Below are positions 28,142-37,216 of a stretch of DNA of 64,000 bases, in pieces. This stretch comes from Candidatus Haliotispira prima (GTDB lineage: Bacteria > Spirochaetota > Spirochaetia > SP-2023): assembly GCA_029867005.1 (NCBI GenBank), contig CP123443.1, positions 496,001-560,000 on the forward strand, given 5' to 3'. Each line of letters begins with the position of its first letter. Within the stretch, counting starts at the first letter, position 1. A model generated the notes under the pieces. It was not told the DNA's origin. It saw only the letters and a list, made by a program, of their open reading frames with translations, and made no database searches. The position numbers and the translations under genes were made by a program.

Positions 28142-29050
28142 TTATTTGGCCGTATTCTTTGTTCCATTGAACAGCGGGCCATAGAAATCCTGTTTCGGGT
28201 CGATAAAAAGTGCCGGGAAATCTTGTCCGTCTTCGGTTTGTTGGCTTGGGTGTTGTTCCAGTCCTCGGAGAACTACGGCCGGGGTCTGTTCGGCACCTTC
28301 TCCCATAAATAATGTGGCAAAACCGGCGAGGGAATCCACAATATTGCTTTCGCTCAGTTTGAGTTCGCGGCCAAACAAGTCTTTTTGTCCGAGGTAGCTG
28401 CGCAGGAGTTGCACGCCGGAAGCGGCGATACTGATGCCGATACAGCCTCTGCGCAGGGGAAATACGGTGCTGTCGGTAATGATTAGCCCCAGTTTGTCTA
28501 TTTGGGAATAGGAGGCGATGGCTTCTTTTAAAGAGTGTGCGGTTTCCTGAAGCCGTTCCGGCCACAAAATATGCCAACCGGCACCATTGCTTTCGTCCAC
28601 GCCCGAAAAAGGTACCGGTGTCTTGCCTTTGAGGGTAAAGGGGAAGTCTATGCCGCGTTTTTCTGTGTTCTCGCCGTTATTTGGCTCTCTGTTGCCCGGC
28701 TCTTCGTTGCTTGGCTTTCGGTTATTCGCGGGCTGTGGGGGCAGGGTATTGGGTATGTAGTAGTCGGCTTCCTGTTTCACCAATGCCTGCCGCTCCTGTT
28801 TGCTTTTTAGATGGAGGCAGCGTCCTTGGTGAATGGCGACCACTTTGGCCGAGAGACAAATGATATCGCCGTCTTGCAGGCTGAACGCCTGCTGTTTTTT
28901 TAGGGTGTCCAATGTGGAGAACAGGGCCCGGAGCAGGTCTTGCTGCGGCGGCCGGAGCCGGGGCAGGCGCAGGGGGTATATGCCGCAATGGGCCGAAGAT
29001 AATGGGTAGGGAGAGGATGGGGGCGGGGGAGGGGAGGCCGGCAAAGACAT
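28142..29050 (-). CDS. CofE-like gamma-glutamyl ligase family protein
   Basis: 302 aa. Resembles coenzyme F420:L-glutamate ligase: LQDGDIICLSAKVVAIHQGR near residues 58-77, LGLIITDSTVFPLRRGCIGISIAASGV in the centre and LAGFATLFMGEGAEQTPAVVL near the end, in the family's order. Other F420 genes are not in the window, and many bacteria without F420 keep a member whose substrate is unproven. A repeat-rich insert near residues 105-130 (RKPSNEEPGNREPNNGEN) interrupts the family alignment. The ATG lacks a ribosome site and the N-terminus is a Pro/Ser run, so the true start may lie downstream. Convergent with the MBOAT gene, 81 bases away. Confidence 0.75.
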   Translation of the reverse strand: MSLPASPPPPPSSPYPLSSAHCGIYPLRLPRLRPPQQDLLRALFSTLDTLKKQQAFSLQDGDIICLSAKVVAIHQGRCLHLKSKQERQALVKQEADYYIPNTLPPQPANNRKPSNEEPGNREPNNGENTEKRGIDFPFTLKGKTPVPFSGVDESNGAGWHILWPERLQETAHSLKEAIASYSQIDKLGLIITDSTVFPLRRGCIGISIAASGVQLLRSYLGQKDLFGRELKLSESNIVDSLAGFATLFMGEGAEQTPAVVLRGLEQHPSQQTEDGQDFPALFIDPKQDFYGPLFNGTKNTAK

Positions 29051-29396
29051 AAAATTAGGCAGAATCAGGGCCCGCAGGCAGAATTTAAAACATCATTCAT
29101 TAAATTATAATTCATTTCAACCAAAAATTTTACATTTATCCAAACCGGCATTTTATCTTGGAAAAATAGTAATAATCGGAATTATTGTAAGCTATTAAAG
29201 ATCTTCGAATGCCTGCCGAAACTACAATATCGGATGATGAAGAAGTATAATGAGATTTTTCGAAATTTATGAGAAAAACGTTTAAAAACGCTATCATAAA
29301 ATTCTAAATTTAGGCATTCTAGGCCGATCTTGAAATTGAGGACTAATTCTTTGTTCAAGTGCATACATAAGTCTTTTTAGGGGAAAATTTTCCTAT
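29051..29396. other. AT-rich intergenic region
   Basis: About 350 bases, markedly more A/T-rich than the flanking genes. A 60-codon minus-strand frame (29182-29364) has no ribosome site or recognisable domain. I see no RNA gene in it. Confidence 0.5.
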
Positions 29397-29425
29397 TTGA
29401 CATTTGTATGCTGGGGGGGCATAGT
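29397..29425 (+). promoter_or_regulatory. Sigma-70-type promoter of the small cysteine-rich gene
   Basis: TTGACA at 29397-29402, 17-base spacer containing seven G in a row, then CATAGT at 29420-29425 (one mismatch to TATAAT-like TATAGT). It lies 20 bases before the ribosome site of the next gene. Confidence 0.65.
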
Positions 29426-29445
29426 TTATTGTTGCTGGAGGAACT

Positions 29446-29733
29446 ATGTCTGAAGAATCAGGCAAGACTGGTAAGACCTATTGTGCCAACTGTATAAATT
29501 GCAAGCTTGTAAAGGCCCTTACGGATGATGGGGTTTCGATACAAAAAGTTCGTTGCGATGCAGGGCACTGGAAAAAGAAACTTGGTGAGGAAAAGCTTTA
29601 CAGGTATGCGACTGTGGCCCGACGAACCATGAGGCTATGCCCGGACTACGATGAGATGGGTGAACCAAAGGCTTTCATGAAAGAATTAAAGAAAACCTTG
29701 CCTTCGAAGGATGATGCCTACACAGTTGACTAG
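29446..29733 (+). CDS. Small cysteine-rich protein of unknown function
   Basis: 95 aa, highly charged. Four to five Cys in a metal-site-like pattern: CANCINC near residue 13, C at about 37 and C at about 64 (RLCPDYDEMGEP). It could bind zinc or an iron-sulphur cluster; I do not know the family. The ribosome site is excellent (GGAGG, 5 bases before ATG), and a strong promoter lies just upstream, so it is probably well expressed. Isolated single gene. Confidence 0.7.
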   Translation: MSEESGKTGKTYCANCINCKLVKALTDDGVSIQKVRCDAGHWKKKLGEEKLYRYATVARRTMRLCPDYDEMGEPKAFMKELKKTLPSKDDAYTVD

Positions 29734-30313
29734 TTTTGGGTGATTCATTTTTGGACTTTATGCCCGGTGTAGCCGGGTGGAGAAAAGGCCGCTAAAGCGG
29801 CCAGTCAGCAGATTGGTCCGGCACATGACAGTAGCATTATTTTGCCGGGCCTTCAAAGTCGGTGTAATTTTAATGCTACTTGTCTGAGCACTTTCCTTCT
29901 TTTCCGGCAGATTTCAATTTTTCTTGGCAGGTTTCGCTTTTTATAGGATTTGCTTGGTATTATTGTATTTGCCGGTGTGAATATAAATATCCGTACTATT
30001 ATTTTTTATTATTATCTTGCTGTTATCCGTAGATTGTCTCCGGATTATCTCCGGATTGTCCCTTTTTTTATCTCTGTCTGTCCCTATCCGTCACGGTTTT
30101 CTCTTTTTCTCTTTTTTTGGGGAGGGGAGGGGGAAGGATCCGGAATTTTGGATCTTGGCCGGCCGGGGGAATATGATTCTCTGTACATTGTATATTGTAC
30201 ATTGTGAAAAGATAATGAAAAGTAAATGTTTTATTCATTATAGATTACAAAAATAAAATACAAGTGCAGTAGTAAAATATAGGCACAAAAATAAACTATA
30301 GATGCAGGAAGTA
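29734..30313. other. Intergenic region, no gene seen
   Basis: About 580 bases. Contains small hairpins (GCCGC/GCGGC near 29788-29802; a GTAGCATTA/TAATGCTAC dyad spanning about 29830-29880). Short T/C-rich frames at 29950-30256 have no ribosome site or recognisable domain and are not called. Confidence 0.45.
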
Positions 30314-30369
30314 CAAAGGGTACAAAAAAAGGCAACGCTGTTCCGCGTTGCCTTTTTTTGTACCCTTTG
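30314..30369. terminator. Very long bidirectional terminator hairpin
   Basis: A 25-bp perfect stem with a 6-base loop (TGTTCC). Left arm 30314-30338 contains A7 then GGCAACGC; right arm 30345-30369 mirrors it with T7. It should terminate the minus-strand dksA-like gene and anything arriving on the plus strand. Confidence 0.88.
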
Positions 30370-30397
30370 CGTTTGCTTTGCAAATGTGCTGCATCGC

Positions 30398-30748
30398 TCA
30401 GCGATGCTCAGAGCCCTTCTGGCAATCGATGCAGAGGGCGGCATAGGGGATAGCTTCCAAACGTTCCTCGTCAATTTTCTTGGTGCATTTCACGCACAGG
30501 CCAAAGCGATCATTGTTTATGCGGCCTATTGTGGCCTCTACTTTTTTTAGACGGTTCACGTCCTGAGCACCAATGGTCTCCAACAGACGAATATCAATAT
30601 CGTTAGAGGCCAAGTCTACACTGTCTTTTACGGAGTCGTTGCTGGTAGCATCCATAAAGTCGGCATTTTCGGCCAAGATGTTCTCCAGTATTTGGGCACG
30701 CATGTTGATTAACCGTTGGTACATCTTTTGGCGAAATTGTTCTTCCAT
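30398..30748 (-). CDS. DksA/TraR-family zinc-finger protein
   Basis: 116 aa. An N-terminal coiled coil (residues 1-75, Met/Arg/Glu-rich, with a likely tip around DSVDLASND) is followed by a C4 zinc finger with CVKC and CIDC separated by 17 residues. Members bind the RNA polymerase secondary channel and tune transcription, often with ppGpp; the short length is between TraR and DksA. AGGAGG lies 6 bases before the ATG, an optimal ribosome site. It stands alone with its own strong terminator. Confidence 0.9.
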   Translation of the reverse strand: MEEQFRQKMYQRLINMRAQILENILAENADFMDATSNDSVKDSVDLASNDIDIRLLETIGAQDVNRLKKVEATIGRINNDRFGLCVKCTKKIDEERLEAIPYAALCIDCQKGSEHR

Positions 30749-30977
30749 TAATACCTCCTTACCGGGAGAGAAAATAAATCCGAGTTAAAATACCGATCAC
30801 CTCTTGGGTTGTCAAGTAGACAGTAGGTATTTCGGTAAGATTGTTCTAAAAAGTCTCCTAATATTAAATTATTTTTATTTAGAATAAAGGAATTGCTACT
30901 GTAATTATTGGATTGCTTTTCATTGAAAAATTGTGGGGGTTGGGTTTTGTCGGTGTGTCTTCGGCTCCGCTCCGGCA

Positions 30978-31093
30978 TCGATGTTTTATTTTGTCGGAGT
31001 GTTGTTCCCGGTATGGAACGGTTTTGTGCCGGGTGGTTTTGGAGTGTGGGGCCGGTAATTTTGGTCAGTTCGGCTTTGACTTGTGCGATTTTT
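30978..31093 (-). pseudogene. Fragment of the isocitrate-dehydrogenase-family gene
   Basis: About 105-115 bases, roughly 90% identical by eye to the complement of 38650-38765 inside the intact dehydrogenase gene (codons about 68-108). Shared blocks include TGTCGGAGTGTTGTT, GGCCGGTAAT and GGTCAGTTCGGCTTTG. No start, stop or ribosome site; it is a dead duplicate. It lies just past the end of the left TSP3 gene, on the same strand, whereas the intact gene lies just upstream of the truncated right copy. Confidence 0.8.
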
Positions 31094-31250
31094 TATATTT
31101 AGAAATATTATTACACACACAGTTCCGGAACCGATGCATTAGCCCCGACCAAGAGGCGAATCAAAGTACAGAAATAGTTATTGCAATAAGCAAAAGATAA
31201 TGCAAAAAATAAATTGTGAAACAGATAAAAAGAATAAGAGAAAACGTAAA
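31094..31250 (-). repeat. Remnant of the TSP3-gene spacer
   Basis: Read on the minus strand, this stretch matches the spacer before TSP3 gene 2: TTATTGCAA-AACTATT, then CTGTACTTTGATTCGCC, then GCTAATG-ATC-GTTCCGG-A-TGTGT and AAATATAAAAAATG-like sequence (compare 44388-44545), with internal deletions. So homology of the left arm runs past its terminator at lower identity and stops where the dehydrogenase fragment begins. Confidence 0.7.
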
Positions 31251-31251
31251 A

Positions 31252-31279
31252 AAAACAGCACCCTGACGGGTGCTGTTTT
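31252..31279 (-). terminator. Terminator of TSP3 gene 1
   Basis: 12-bp stem AAAACAGCACCC / GGGTGCTGTTTT with a 4-base loop; read on the minus strand it is followed by a run of T. The same hairpin core ends the truncated copy and, with changes, gene 2. Confidence 0.85.
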
Positions 31280-31282
31280 ACA

Positions 31283-34200
31283 CTCTTTATTCTGACGACA
31301 GAATCAGGGCTTTGTCCTGAAAGAAACCTCAGGCCCCAAGGCACTCCGGATATGCTGTATATTCTGACCCACAGGCGGAGTACCCAGACTCGGGTCATGG
31401 GGATAGCCTACTACCCGGAAGTAATAGAGCGTGTCCGGCTGCAAATTCGGTACCGTCAGAGAGGTATGCATACGAATATTCCCGTCTTGCACAGCCAGAG
31501 ACTCGAGACCCCAGAGACCATCCGAGTTAGGAGACGCAGCAGACCTCGAGAACCATTTCCACTCAACATTCGTCGAAGGCTTAAACGTAGAGGGCTTGTT
31601 CGTGTTCTCGGGAATGGGGCCGGTGGAGTAGAGAACCACAAGATACTTATGGGTACTTCCATACACCATCAGCGTGAGCTCGCCATCTATCATCATTGTG
31701 ACACTGTCCCGGGTCGAAGTCACAGCCTCCGATCCCGGTCTTGCCACGACATTCGGATGCACCCCTACCACCGGTGTGGGCAGCCGGGGCAGTGTCTCAA
31801 CCATAAGATCCTGCGCCATTTCTTTGGTGACACTGGCTCCGGCACTGTCGGTCACCGTCACCCTAAAAGACGAAGGATAGCCACCGGGCGCAGACTTGAC
31901 ATTAAAATGGACCCAATCATTAGCAAAAGTAACCGTATTCCCCTGAAACGTTATTTTGCCGGGTTTGAAGACCCAGTCTTTACCAATCACGCCCCATACT
32001 GTGCCAAGACCCGATGTTGATGACAGTTCCCATTGATAGGTCACCGGAGCTATGCCCGTCTCCCCCATGTTTGCCGTTAACGTTACTGTCTCTCCTCCGG
32101 GAAGCCCCCTAAGCGCCACAACACGGTATTTGTCCGACGTTACGCTGCTTATTACCGGGCCGCCGTTGGATTGCAGCTTCACATTGCGCAACAGTACACC
32201 CTGCGCGCCTCCGTGCGTATCCGTTGCAATAATCCGAAGTGTATAATCACCCGAACTCACACCAAGACCGAAACTCAGCGGTATTGAAACCACACTCCCC
32301 GCCGTGCCTGTTTTGCTTCCGGACAATGCTGTATACGCCCCTGTCGACGGAACATTAAAACCCGCTGCAAACGCTGCTGTGTAGCTCAGTGTTCCCCCGT
32401 TCGCATCCGAGGCTTTCACACTGATACTCTGGGCTGTGGTAACTGTCGGGTTTCTCACAGAGGGAACAATGTATGAACTGAGTCCGCCTGCTGTGGCAGA
32501 CTCATCGAATACCGGAGCCTGATTGAGATAGAAGTTGCGGCTTTGGCGTCCTTCTTCTCCCAAGGTATTAACGGCGACCATGGTAACGGTGTGGACATTG
32601 GCCGGATTACTGATGTTAAAGGTCTGCCCGTATGAAAGCCGGCCGGCAGAAAACGCTGTTGTGCCTGTCTGAGTTACACCGTCCACTTCCCAGTGAACAG
32701 AACGGACAGCCGCTCCCCCGTTTTCTGTAATAAGAGCGTTTACTGTCACCTGAGCAGTGCCGCTCGCAGAGCCGCTGCCTCTGATCGGGTTGTTTATGGG
32801 GGCCGCACCGGTCGAACTCCCCAGGATTGCGATACTCGGCCGGGTTCTGGAGGCGAAGGCCGAAGCATCACCTGTGAGGGTGATATTGGCGCTGCCTTCG
32901 GTACTGCCCCCGTTCCCGTCTGAGGCCCGTGCTTTTATGGTATAATTCCCGGCAGCCTGCGTAAAGATATATTTGCCGGATCCGTTCACTGATATTGGAT
33001 TAAACGCAGCGGTATTTGTCACACCCGAGCCTGAGGCCAGCATCCAGTTATAGCTCAGGCCCTGCCCATCGGCATCCGTTGCCGTAGCTTCCAGGGCAAC
33101 ACCTGTGCCGCTGCTGATATCAATGCTGCTGCCCGGTGAGGGGGAAGTGATCCGCAGATTTGAAGGCGGCCTGTTCAAAATGTATGTCCGGGACAGAGAA
33201 GCTTCGCCGGAAGAATTGCTGACTTTAACCAAAATCACGTGTGTACCGGCACTGCTGAGGGGAAAGCGTGCTGTGGCGCCGGACTGGGTGTTGTCCCGTG
33301 CCGCATTGGCCGTTGTGGTGCCCACATACCACTTGTAGGTAAAGCTGCCCGCAATTGTTGAACGGGCTTCAATTTGCAGGCTCACGTACACATTCGCATT
33401 GCCGTCAAAATCGATCAGGCTGGTGTCCGCATCCTGTGTCGCAGACGTTCCGCGGCTGTTCCACGAAAGTTTGGGACGACCGGCTCCGGGCGAATTGTCC
33501 CGAAAACCGTCCCCGTTCGTATCCGTGCCGTTATCCAACGTACCGTCTCCGTCCACATCCGCATCATCACCGTCTTTAATCGTGTCTGCGTCTGTGTCCG
33601 GATTCGAATCATTCGGATCTATTGCATCGGGCAATCCGTCGCTGTCCGCATCCAGATTGTTGTTAATCTTGTCCATCTCATCAATGATGTTATCATTGTC
33701 GATATCCGACTTACCCGGATGGATATCCCTGTCCGAACGGTCGTTGATACCGTCTCCGTCGGTATCTTTACCGTTGTCCGGGGTACCGTCTCCGTTGACA
33801 TCCACGTCCGCACCGTCCGGAATGTTGTCTCCGTCTGTATCCCAGTTCTTATTATTGGGGTCTATTGTGTCCGGCAGGCTGTCCTTATCCGTATCCACAA
33901 GCCGGTTAATCGTGTCAACATCATCGATGATGTTGTCGCCGTCCGTATCTGTCTTACCGGGGTTCTGATCCAGATCCCCTTTGTCATTGATACCGTCACC
34001 GTCTGCGTCTGTACCGTTGTCCGGAATACCGTCACCGTTGACATCCACATCCACACCGTCCGGAATACCGTCTCCGTCTGTGTCCGGGTTGTTGTCATTC
34101 GGATCCTGTGCGTCCGGAAGCCCGTCTTTATCCGCATCCCGGGAACTCTTTACGACTTCAAGAACATCAATCATGCCGTTCCCGTCCGCATCCGCCTTGC

Positions 34201-35515
34201 CCGGGTTTTGGTCTTTGTCCAAACGGTCATTAATACCGTCTCCGTCGGTATCTTTACCGTTGTCCGGAATACCGTCTCCGTTGACATCCACGTCCGCACC
34301 GTCCGGAATACCGTCTCCGTCTGTGTCCCAGTTGTTGTCATTCGGATCCTGTGCATCATCAAGACCGTCTTTGTCTTTGTCACTGCGGTTGTTTATCGGG
34401 TCGTTGGCATCGTTTGTCCCGTCCCCGTCGGTATCCTTACCGTTGTCATTGATCCCGTCACCGTTGACATCCACATCCGCACCGTCTTTGATACCGTCTG
34501 CGTCTGTATCCGGATTCGAATCATTCGGGTCAATCGCATCGGGCAATCCGTCGCTGTCCGCATCCTGACGGTTATCTGTTCTGTCCGCATCATCGATGAT
34601 GTTATCACCGTCAGAGTCCGTCTTACCCGGGTTCTGGTTCAGATCCGAACGGTCATTAATACCGTCTCTGTCTGTATCACTCCCGTTATCTCTGATCCCG
34701 TCTCCGTTGACATCCACATCCGCACCGTCCGGAATACCGTCTCCGTCTGTATCCCAGTTCTTACTGTCCGGGTCAACCGCATCAGCCAATCCGTCATTAT
34801 CACTGTCCTGTTGGTTATTCACAGGGTCTGTTTTATCGTCAAGACCGTCACTGTCACTGTCCCGCTTCCCCGGGTCCGGGTAGCCGTTACCGTCTTTGTC
34901 CACATCCGCAAAATCATTGATACCGTCATTGTCCTGGTCGGCACCGTTGTCCTTCTTCCCGTCTCCGTTCACATCCACGTCCGCACCGTCAGGAATACCG
35001 TCTCCGTCCGTATCGGCATTGCTGTCATTCGGGTCAATATCATCCGGCAAACCGTCTTTGTCCGCATCCTGACGGTTATCTATCGTGTCTTCCGCATCCT
35101 TAATCCTGTCCAGATCCTTATCAGGATCACTCCCCGCAGCATCAGACCTGTCATTGATACCGTCACTGTCCGAGTCTGTACCGTTGTCCGGCCTCCCGTC
35201 TCCGTTCACATCCACGTCCGCACCGTCAGGAATACCGTCTCCGTCTGTATCCCAGTTCCCGTCATCCGTATCCAGATCAGCAGAAAGACCGTCTCTGTCC
35301 ATATCCGAAATCCGAATTGCCGGATTTTGCTTAAAGTTCACCGATTCCAAAACCTTCGCTGCTGAATTGCTCCCGCTGCCAAAAGCAACATAACCGCGAA
35401 CCGATATATAACCGTAAGCCGCAGGAATAAACGTAAACGTTCCCCCCGGCAGACCAAATTGAAAACGCCCGTCCGTTCCCGACTTCAGAAAGTAAATCGA
35501 ACTGCCAACTTTGTC
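31283..35515 (-). repeat. Left arm of 4.2-kb inverted repeat
   Basis: Mirror image of 39714-43946: left and right coordinates add to 75229 throughout. All six-frame translations I compared agree over the arm, apart from one Val/Ala change near the 3' end (TPPVGQ here, TPPAGQ in the right arm). The inner edge falls exactly at a codon boundary (GAC AAA GTT GGC), and the outer edge is in the terminator. Confidence 0.95.
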
Positions 35516-36505
35516 ATAGAATAACAGGAAGGCACCCGAAATAACCTTTGTGCTCCCCTCTTCAATCGTCCGGCCCGACAACTGACCACCGCTCGCCGGA
35601 CCGGTACCCGACAAAGTACCCGTTGTAATATCATAAAGTTGGTTGTTCAACACTGACACACTGCCCGTCGACGTATTGACCCGGAAATCCTCTCCGGTAA
35701 CCACTGTACGACCCCGCACTTCTGTCAGAGTATAGGCCCCGACAAACGGATCCGTACCGGAACTCAACACAACCTTGGAAAACGCACCGTAATCCTGTAC
35801 CGAAATACGGTATTCTCCGCTCACATCCGAAAACGTATGGAAAATTTGGCCCGAACTCTTGTGAATATAATACACTCCCGCTCCGGCAACGATCTTCGCC
35901 CGGGCTGAACTGCTCGTCCCGGCCTGAAGAACCTGACCCGTTATCTCTGTACTTCTCATCACATCGAATTTGAAATTCGCAGGAAGATCATAAATCCCTA
36001 CAACCTCTGTATCTTCGACCGAAACCATCACATAAACTTCGATATTGCTCTCCGGCTCCTGCAACAGGGCCGTGGGCATTGTTTTGGGCTGAAACTTCGC
36101 CTTCTCTGTGTCATCCACCAAGACAGAGTACTCATTGCCGTCTGCCTTCACGTATCCCTTGTTCTTCTGCATCCAGTAAATCTGGTCCGGAGCGTTCTTC
36201 CTGCGGAAACCCCACCGCACTCCGGCCATTGCCCAGAGAGCATCAAGTTTCTCCCTGGAAATATCCTTTGTATTCTTATCATAAATAACCGCATCGGCAC
36301 TGACGAAGCTCGATATTTGAAACGTGTAATAACGCCCCTGAGCCAGTGTGGTATCTTTCTCCACAATCAAATAGGACCTGGCCACCTTGGTGCCGGTTGG
36401 AGAAGCTTCTTCACAACCCCAAACAAAAAAAATAGAAAGCAACGCCATGACAGCAATTGCGGACCTCAACCAAACAGAAGTGGCCTCAGGCTTACGATAT
36501 TCCAT
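31304..36505 (-). CDS. Giant TSP3-repeat surface lipoprotein, copy 1 (full length)
   Basis: 1733 aa. ATG 36505 has AAGG 8 bases upstream, the same arrangement as in copies 2 and 3. The signal peptide ends in VWGC (lipid Cys31). Residues 32-400 form a paralogue-specific N-domain (DALWAMAGVRWGFRRK; a carboxypeptidase-regulatory-like stretch VYYIHKSSGQIFHTFSDVSGEYRI). Residues about 402-1005 hold 8 super-repeats of about 77 aa, each with DTDGDGIPDGADVDVNGDG and DKDGLPD-type calcium loops (thrombospondin type 3). Residues 1015-1600 look like PKD/Ig/cadherin-type beta domains, and an FN3-like end follows (LQPDTLYYFRVVGYP). Probably a calcium-stabilised surface adhesin or stalk. Only residues 1-330 are unique; the rest lies in the inverted repeat. 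Confidence 0.9.
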   Translation of the reverse strand: MEYRKPEATSVWLRSAIAVMALLSIFFVWGCEEASPTGTKVARSYLIVEKDTTLAQGRYYTFQISSFVSADAVIYDKNTKDISREKLDALWAMAGVRWGFRRKNAPDQIYWMQKNKGYVKADGNEYSVLVDDTEKAKFQPKTMPTALLQEPESNIEVYVMVSVEDTEVVGIYDLPANFKFDVMRSTEITGQVLQAGTSSSARAKIVAGAGVYYIHKSSGQIFHTFSDVSGEYRISVQDYGAFSKVVLSSGTDPFVGAYTLTEVRGRTVVTGEDFRVNTSTGSVSVLNNQLYDITTGTLSGTGPASGGQLSGRTIEEGSTKVISGAFLLFYDKVGSSIYFLKSGTDGRFQFGLPGGTFTFIPAAYGYISVRGYVAFGSGSNSAAKVLESVNFKQNPAIRISDMDRDGLSADLDTDDGNWDTDGDGIPDGADVDVNGDGRPDNGTDSDSDGINDRSDAAGSDPDKDLDRIKDAEDTIDNRQDADKDGLPDDIDPNDSNADTDGDGIPDGADVDVNGDGKKDNGADQDNDGINDFADVDKDGNGYPDPGKRDSDSDGLDDKTDPVNNQQDSDNDGLADAVDPDSKNWDTDGDGIPDGADVDVNGDGIRDNGSDTDRDGINDRSDLNQNPGKTDSDGDNIIDDADRTDNRQDADSDGLPDAIDPNDSNPDTDADGIKDGADVDVNGDGINDNGKDTDGDGTNDANDPINNRSDKDKDGLDDAQDPNDNNWDTDGDGIPDGADVDVNGDGIPDNGKDTDGDGINDRLDKDQNPGKADADGNGMIDVLEVVKSSRDADKDGLPDAQDPNDNNPDTDGDGIPDGVDVDVNGDGIPDNGTDADGDGINDKGDLDQNPGKTDTDGDNIIDDVDTINRLVDTDKDSLPDTIDPNNKNWDTDGDNIPDGADVDVNGDGTPDNGKDTDGDGINDRSDRDIHPGKSDIDNDNIIDEMDKINNNLDADSDGLPDAIDPNDSNPDTDADTIKDGDDADVDGDGTLDNGTDTNGDGFRDNSPGAGRPKLSWNSRGTSATQDADTSLIDFDGNANVYVSLQIEARSTIAGSFTYKWYVGTTTANAARDNTQSGATARFPLSSAGTHVILVKVSNSSGEASLSRTYILNRPPSNLRITSPSPGSSIDISSGTGVALEATATDADGQGLSYNWMLASGSGVTNTAAFNPISVNGSGKYIFTQAAGNYTIKARASDGNGGSTEGSANITLTGDASAFASRTRPSIAILGSSTGAAPINNPIRGSGSASGTAQVTVNALITENGGAAVRSVHWEVDGVTQTGTTAFSAGRLSYGQTFNISNPANVHTVTMVAVNTLGEEGRQSRNFYLNQAPVFDESATAGGLSSYIVPSVRNPTVTTAQSISVKASDANGGTLSYTAAFAAGFNVPSTGAYTALSGSKTGTAGSVVSIPLSFGLGVSSGDYTLRIIATDTHGGAQGVLLRNVKLQSNGGPVISSVTSDKYRVVALRGLPGGETVTLTANMGETGIAPVTYQWELSSTSGLGTVWGVIGKDWVFKPGKITFQGNTVTFANDWVHFNVKSAPGGYPSSFRVTVTDSAGASVTKEMAQDLMVETLPRLPTPVVGVHPNVVARPGSEAVTSTRDSVTMMIDGELTLMVYGSTHKYLVVLYSTGPIPENTNKPSTFKPSTNVEWKWFSRSAASPNSDGLWGLESLAVQDGNIRMHTSLTVPNLQPDTLYYFRVVGYPHDPSLGTPPVGQNIQHIRSALGPEVSFRTKP

Positions 36506-37216
36506 AGTAACAACCTTCACAGAAAGTATTTAACAAAAGATTAACAGAAAAGAATAAACTGGAAAAGGATAAACTGGGTATAAATATGAAATAGCTTTTA
36601 AAACGAACAATCTTAAAATAGTCAGCAACTATAAAAATTGACTTGTCATCACACTATAGTAAAAAACAATTCTTGTCAAACATTTGAATAATCTTTCGAC
36701 ACCTAAATTGGCACCAATGTGTCACCACCTTAGCCACCAGGTATCTCCGGGCATCTCCGGGCATCCACACGACATCCACACGACACCTCCCCCGCCATTC
36801 CCACCCGAAAACAACCACAAAATTGCATAATAGGCACGGCTATGCAGCATTTATACCATATTTATCATACATTCCCGGGCCATGTCCGGCCCGCAGGCAT
36901 TTTCCCTCTGCGCCTTTTTGCCGGGCCTGTAGCTATTTGTGAGGCATTCGAGTCATTTTGAGGAAAGGCACCTTTTCGGGAGGGTACCTGCGTCACTTAT
37001 TTTGCTACCGGGGCACCTAATGACTTTCTTGGAATAACTTCCTTTTTGACAACAGCAGAATCGTAGTGTATAACCCATAAGGATTTATTTTTTATAATAA
37101 TTTATTTTTTATAATAATTTATATAGCAGGACAAAACTTGGCCGGGAAAGCCTGTTATACTATGGCCCGGCACTCTTCAGGCAACATCTGCTCAGATGTT
37201 CAGGAGATCGATAGTC
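36506..37216. other. Intergenic region with promoter of TSP3 gene 1 and short repeats
   Basis: 711 bases without a gene. It holds the minus-strand leader of TSP3 gene 1, with short repeats of CAGTTTATyCTTTTC type at about 36545-36580. A tandem pair of CATCTCCGGG and of CATCCACACGA units lies at 36746-36785, and a doubled 16-base TTATTTTTTATAATAA unit at 37083-37123. One copy of the direct repeat flanking the Panacea module is here too. Confidence 0.6.
36801..36898 (+). repeat. Direct repeat flanking the Panacea module, copy 1
   Basis: Matches 38133-38205: CCACCCG-AAACA-CCACA-AATTGCATAATAG-CAC-G-TATGC then CATTC-CGGGCCAT-TCCGGC-CGCA. It is about 80-85% identical by eye, with a 17-18 base insertion in this copy. 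An AGGTATCTCC match just upstream of both copies (36739 and 38114) suggests the repeat is longer but degraded. Confidence 0.7.

Noticed and set aside
29950-30256. Short plus-strand frames downstream of the Cys-rich gene
   Set aside because: Low-complexity T/C-rich DNA, no ribosome sites and overlapping frames of equal quality.
33374-35365. 663-codon open frame antisense to the TSP3 repeats (and its mirror at 39864-41855; 823 codons at 46684-49155 in gene 2)
   Set aside because: Long antisense frames arise because the repeated GAC/GGT/AAC codons contain no stops in the complement. The translations are repetitive (TVSVHIHVRTVRNTV), with no ribosome site or known domain.
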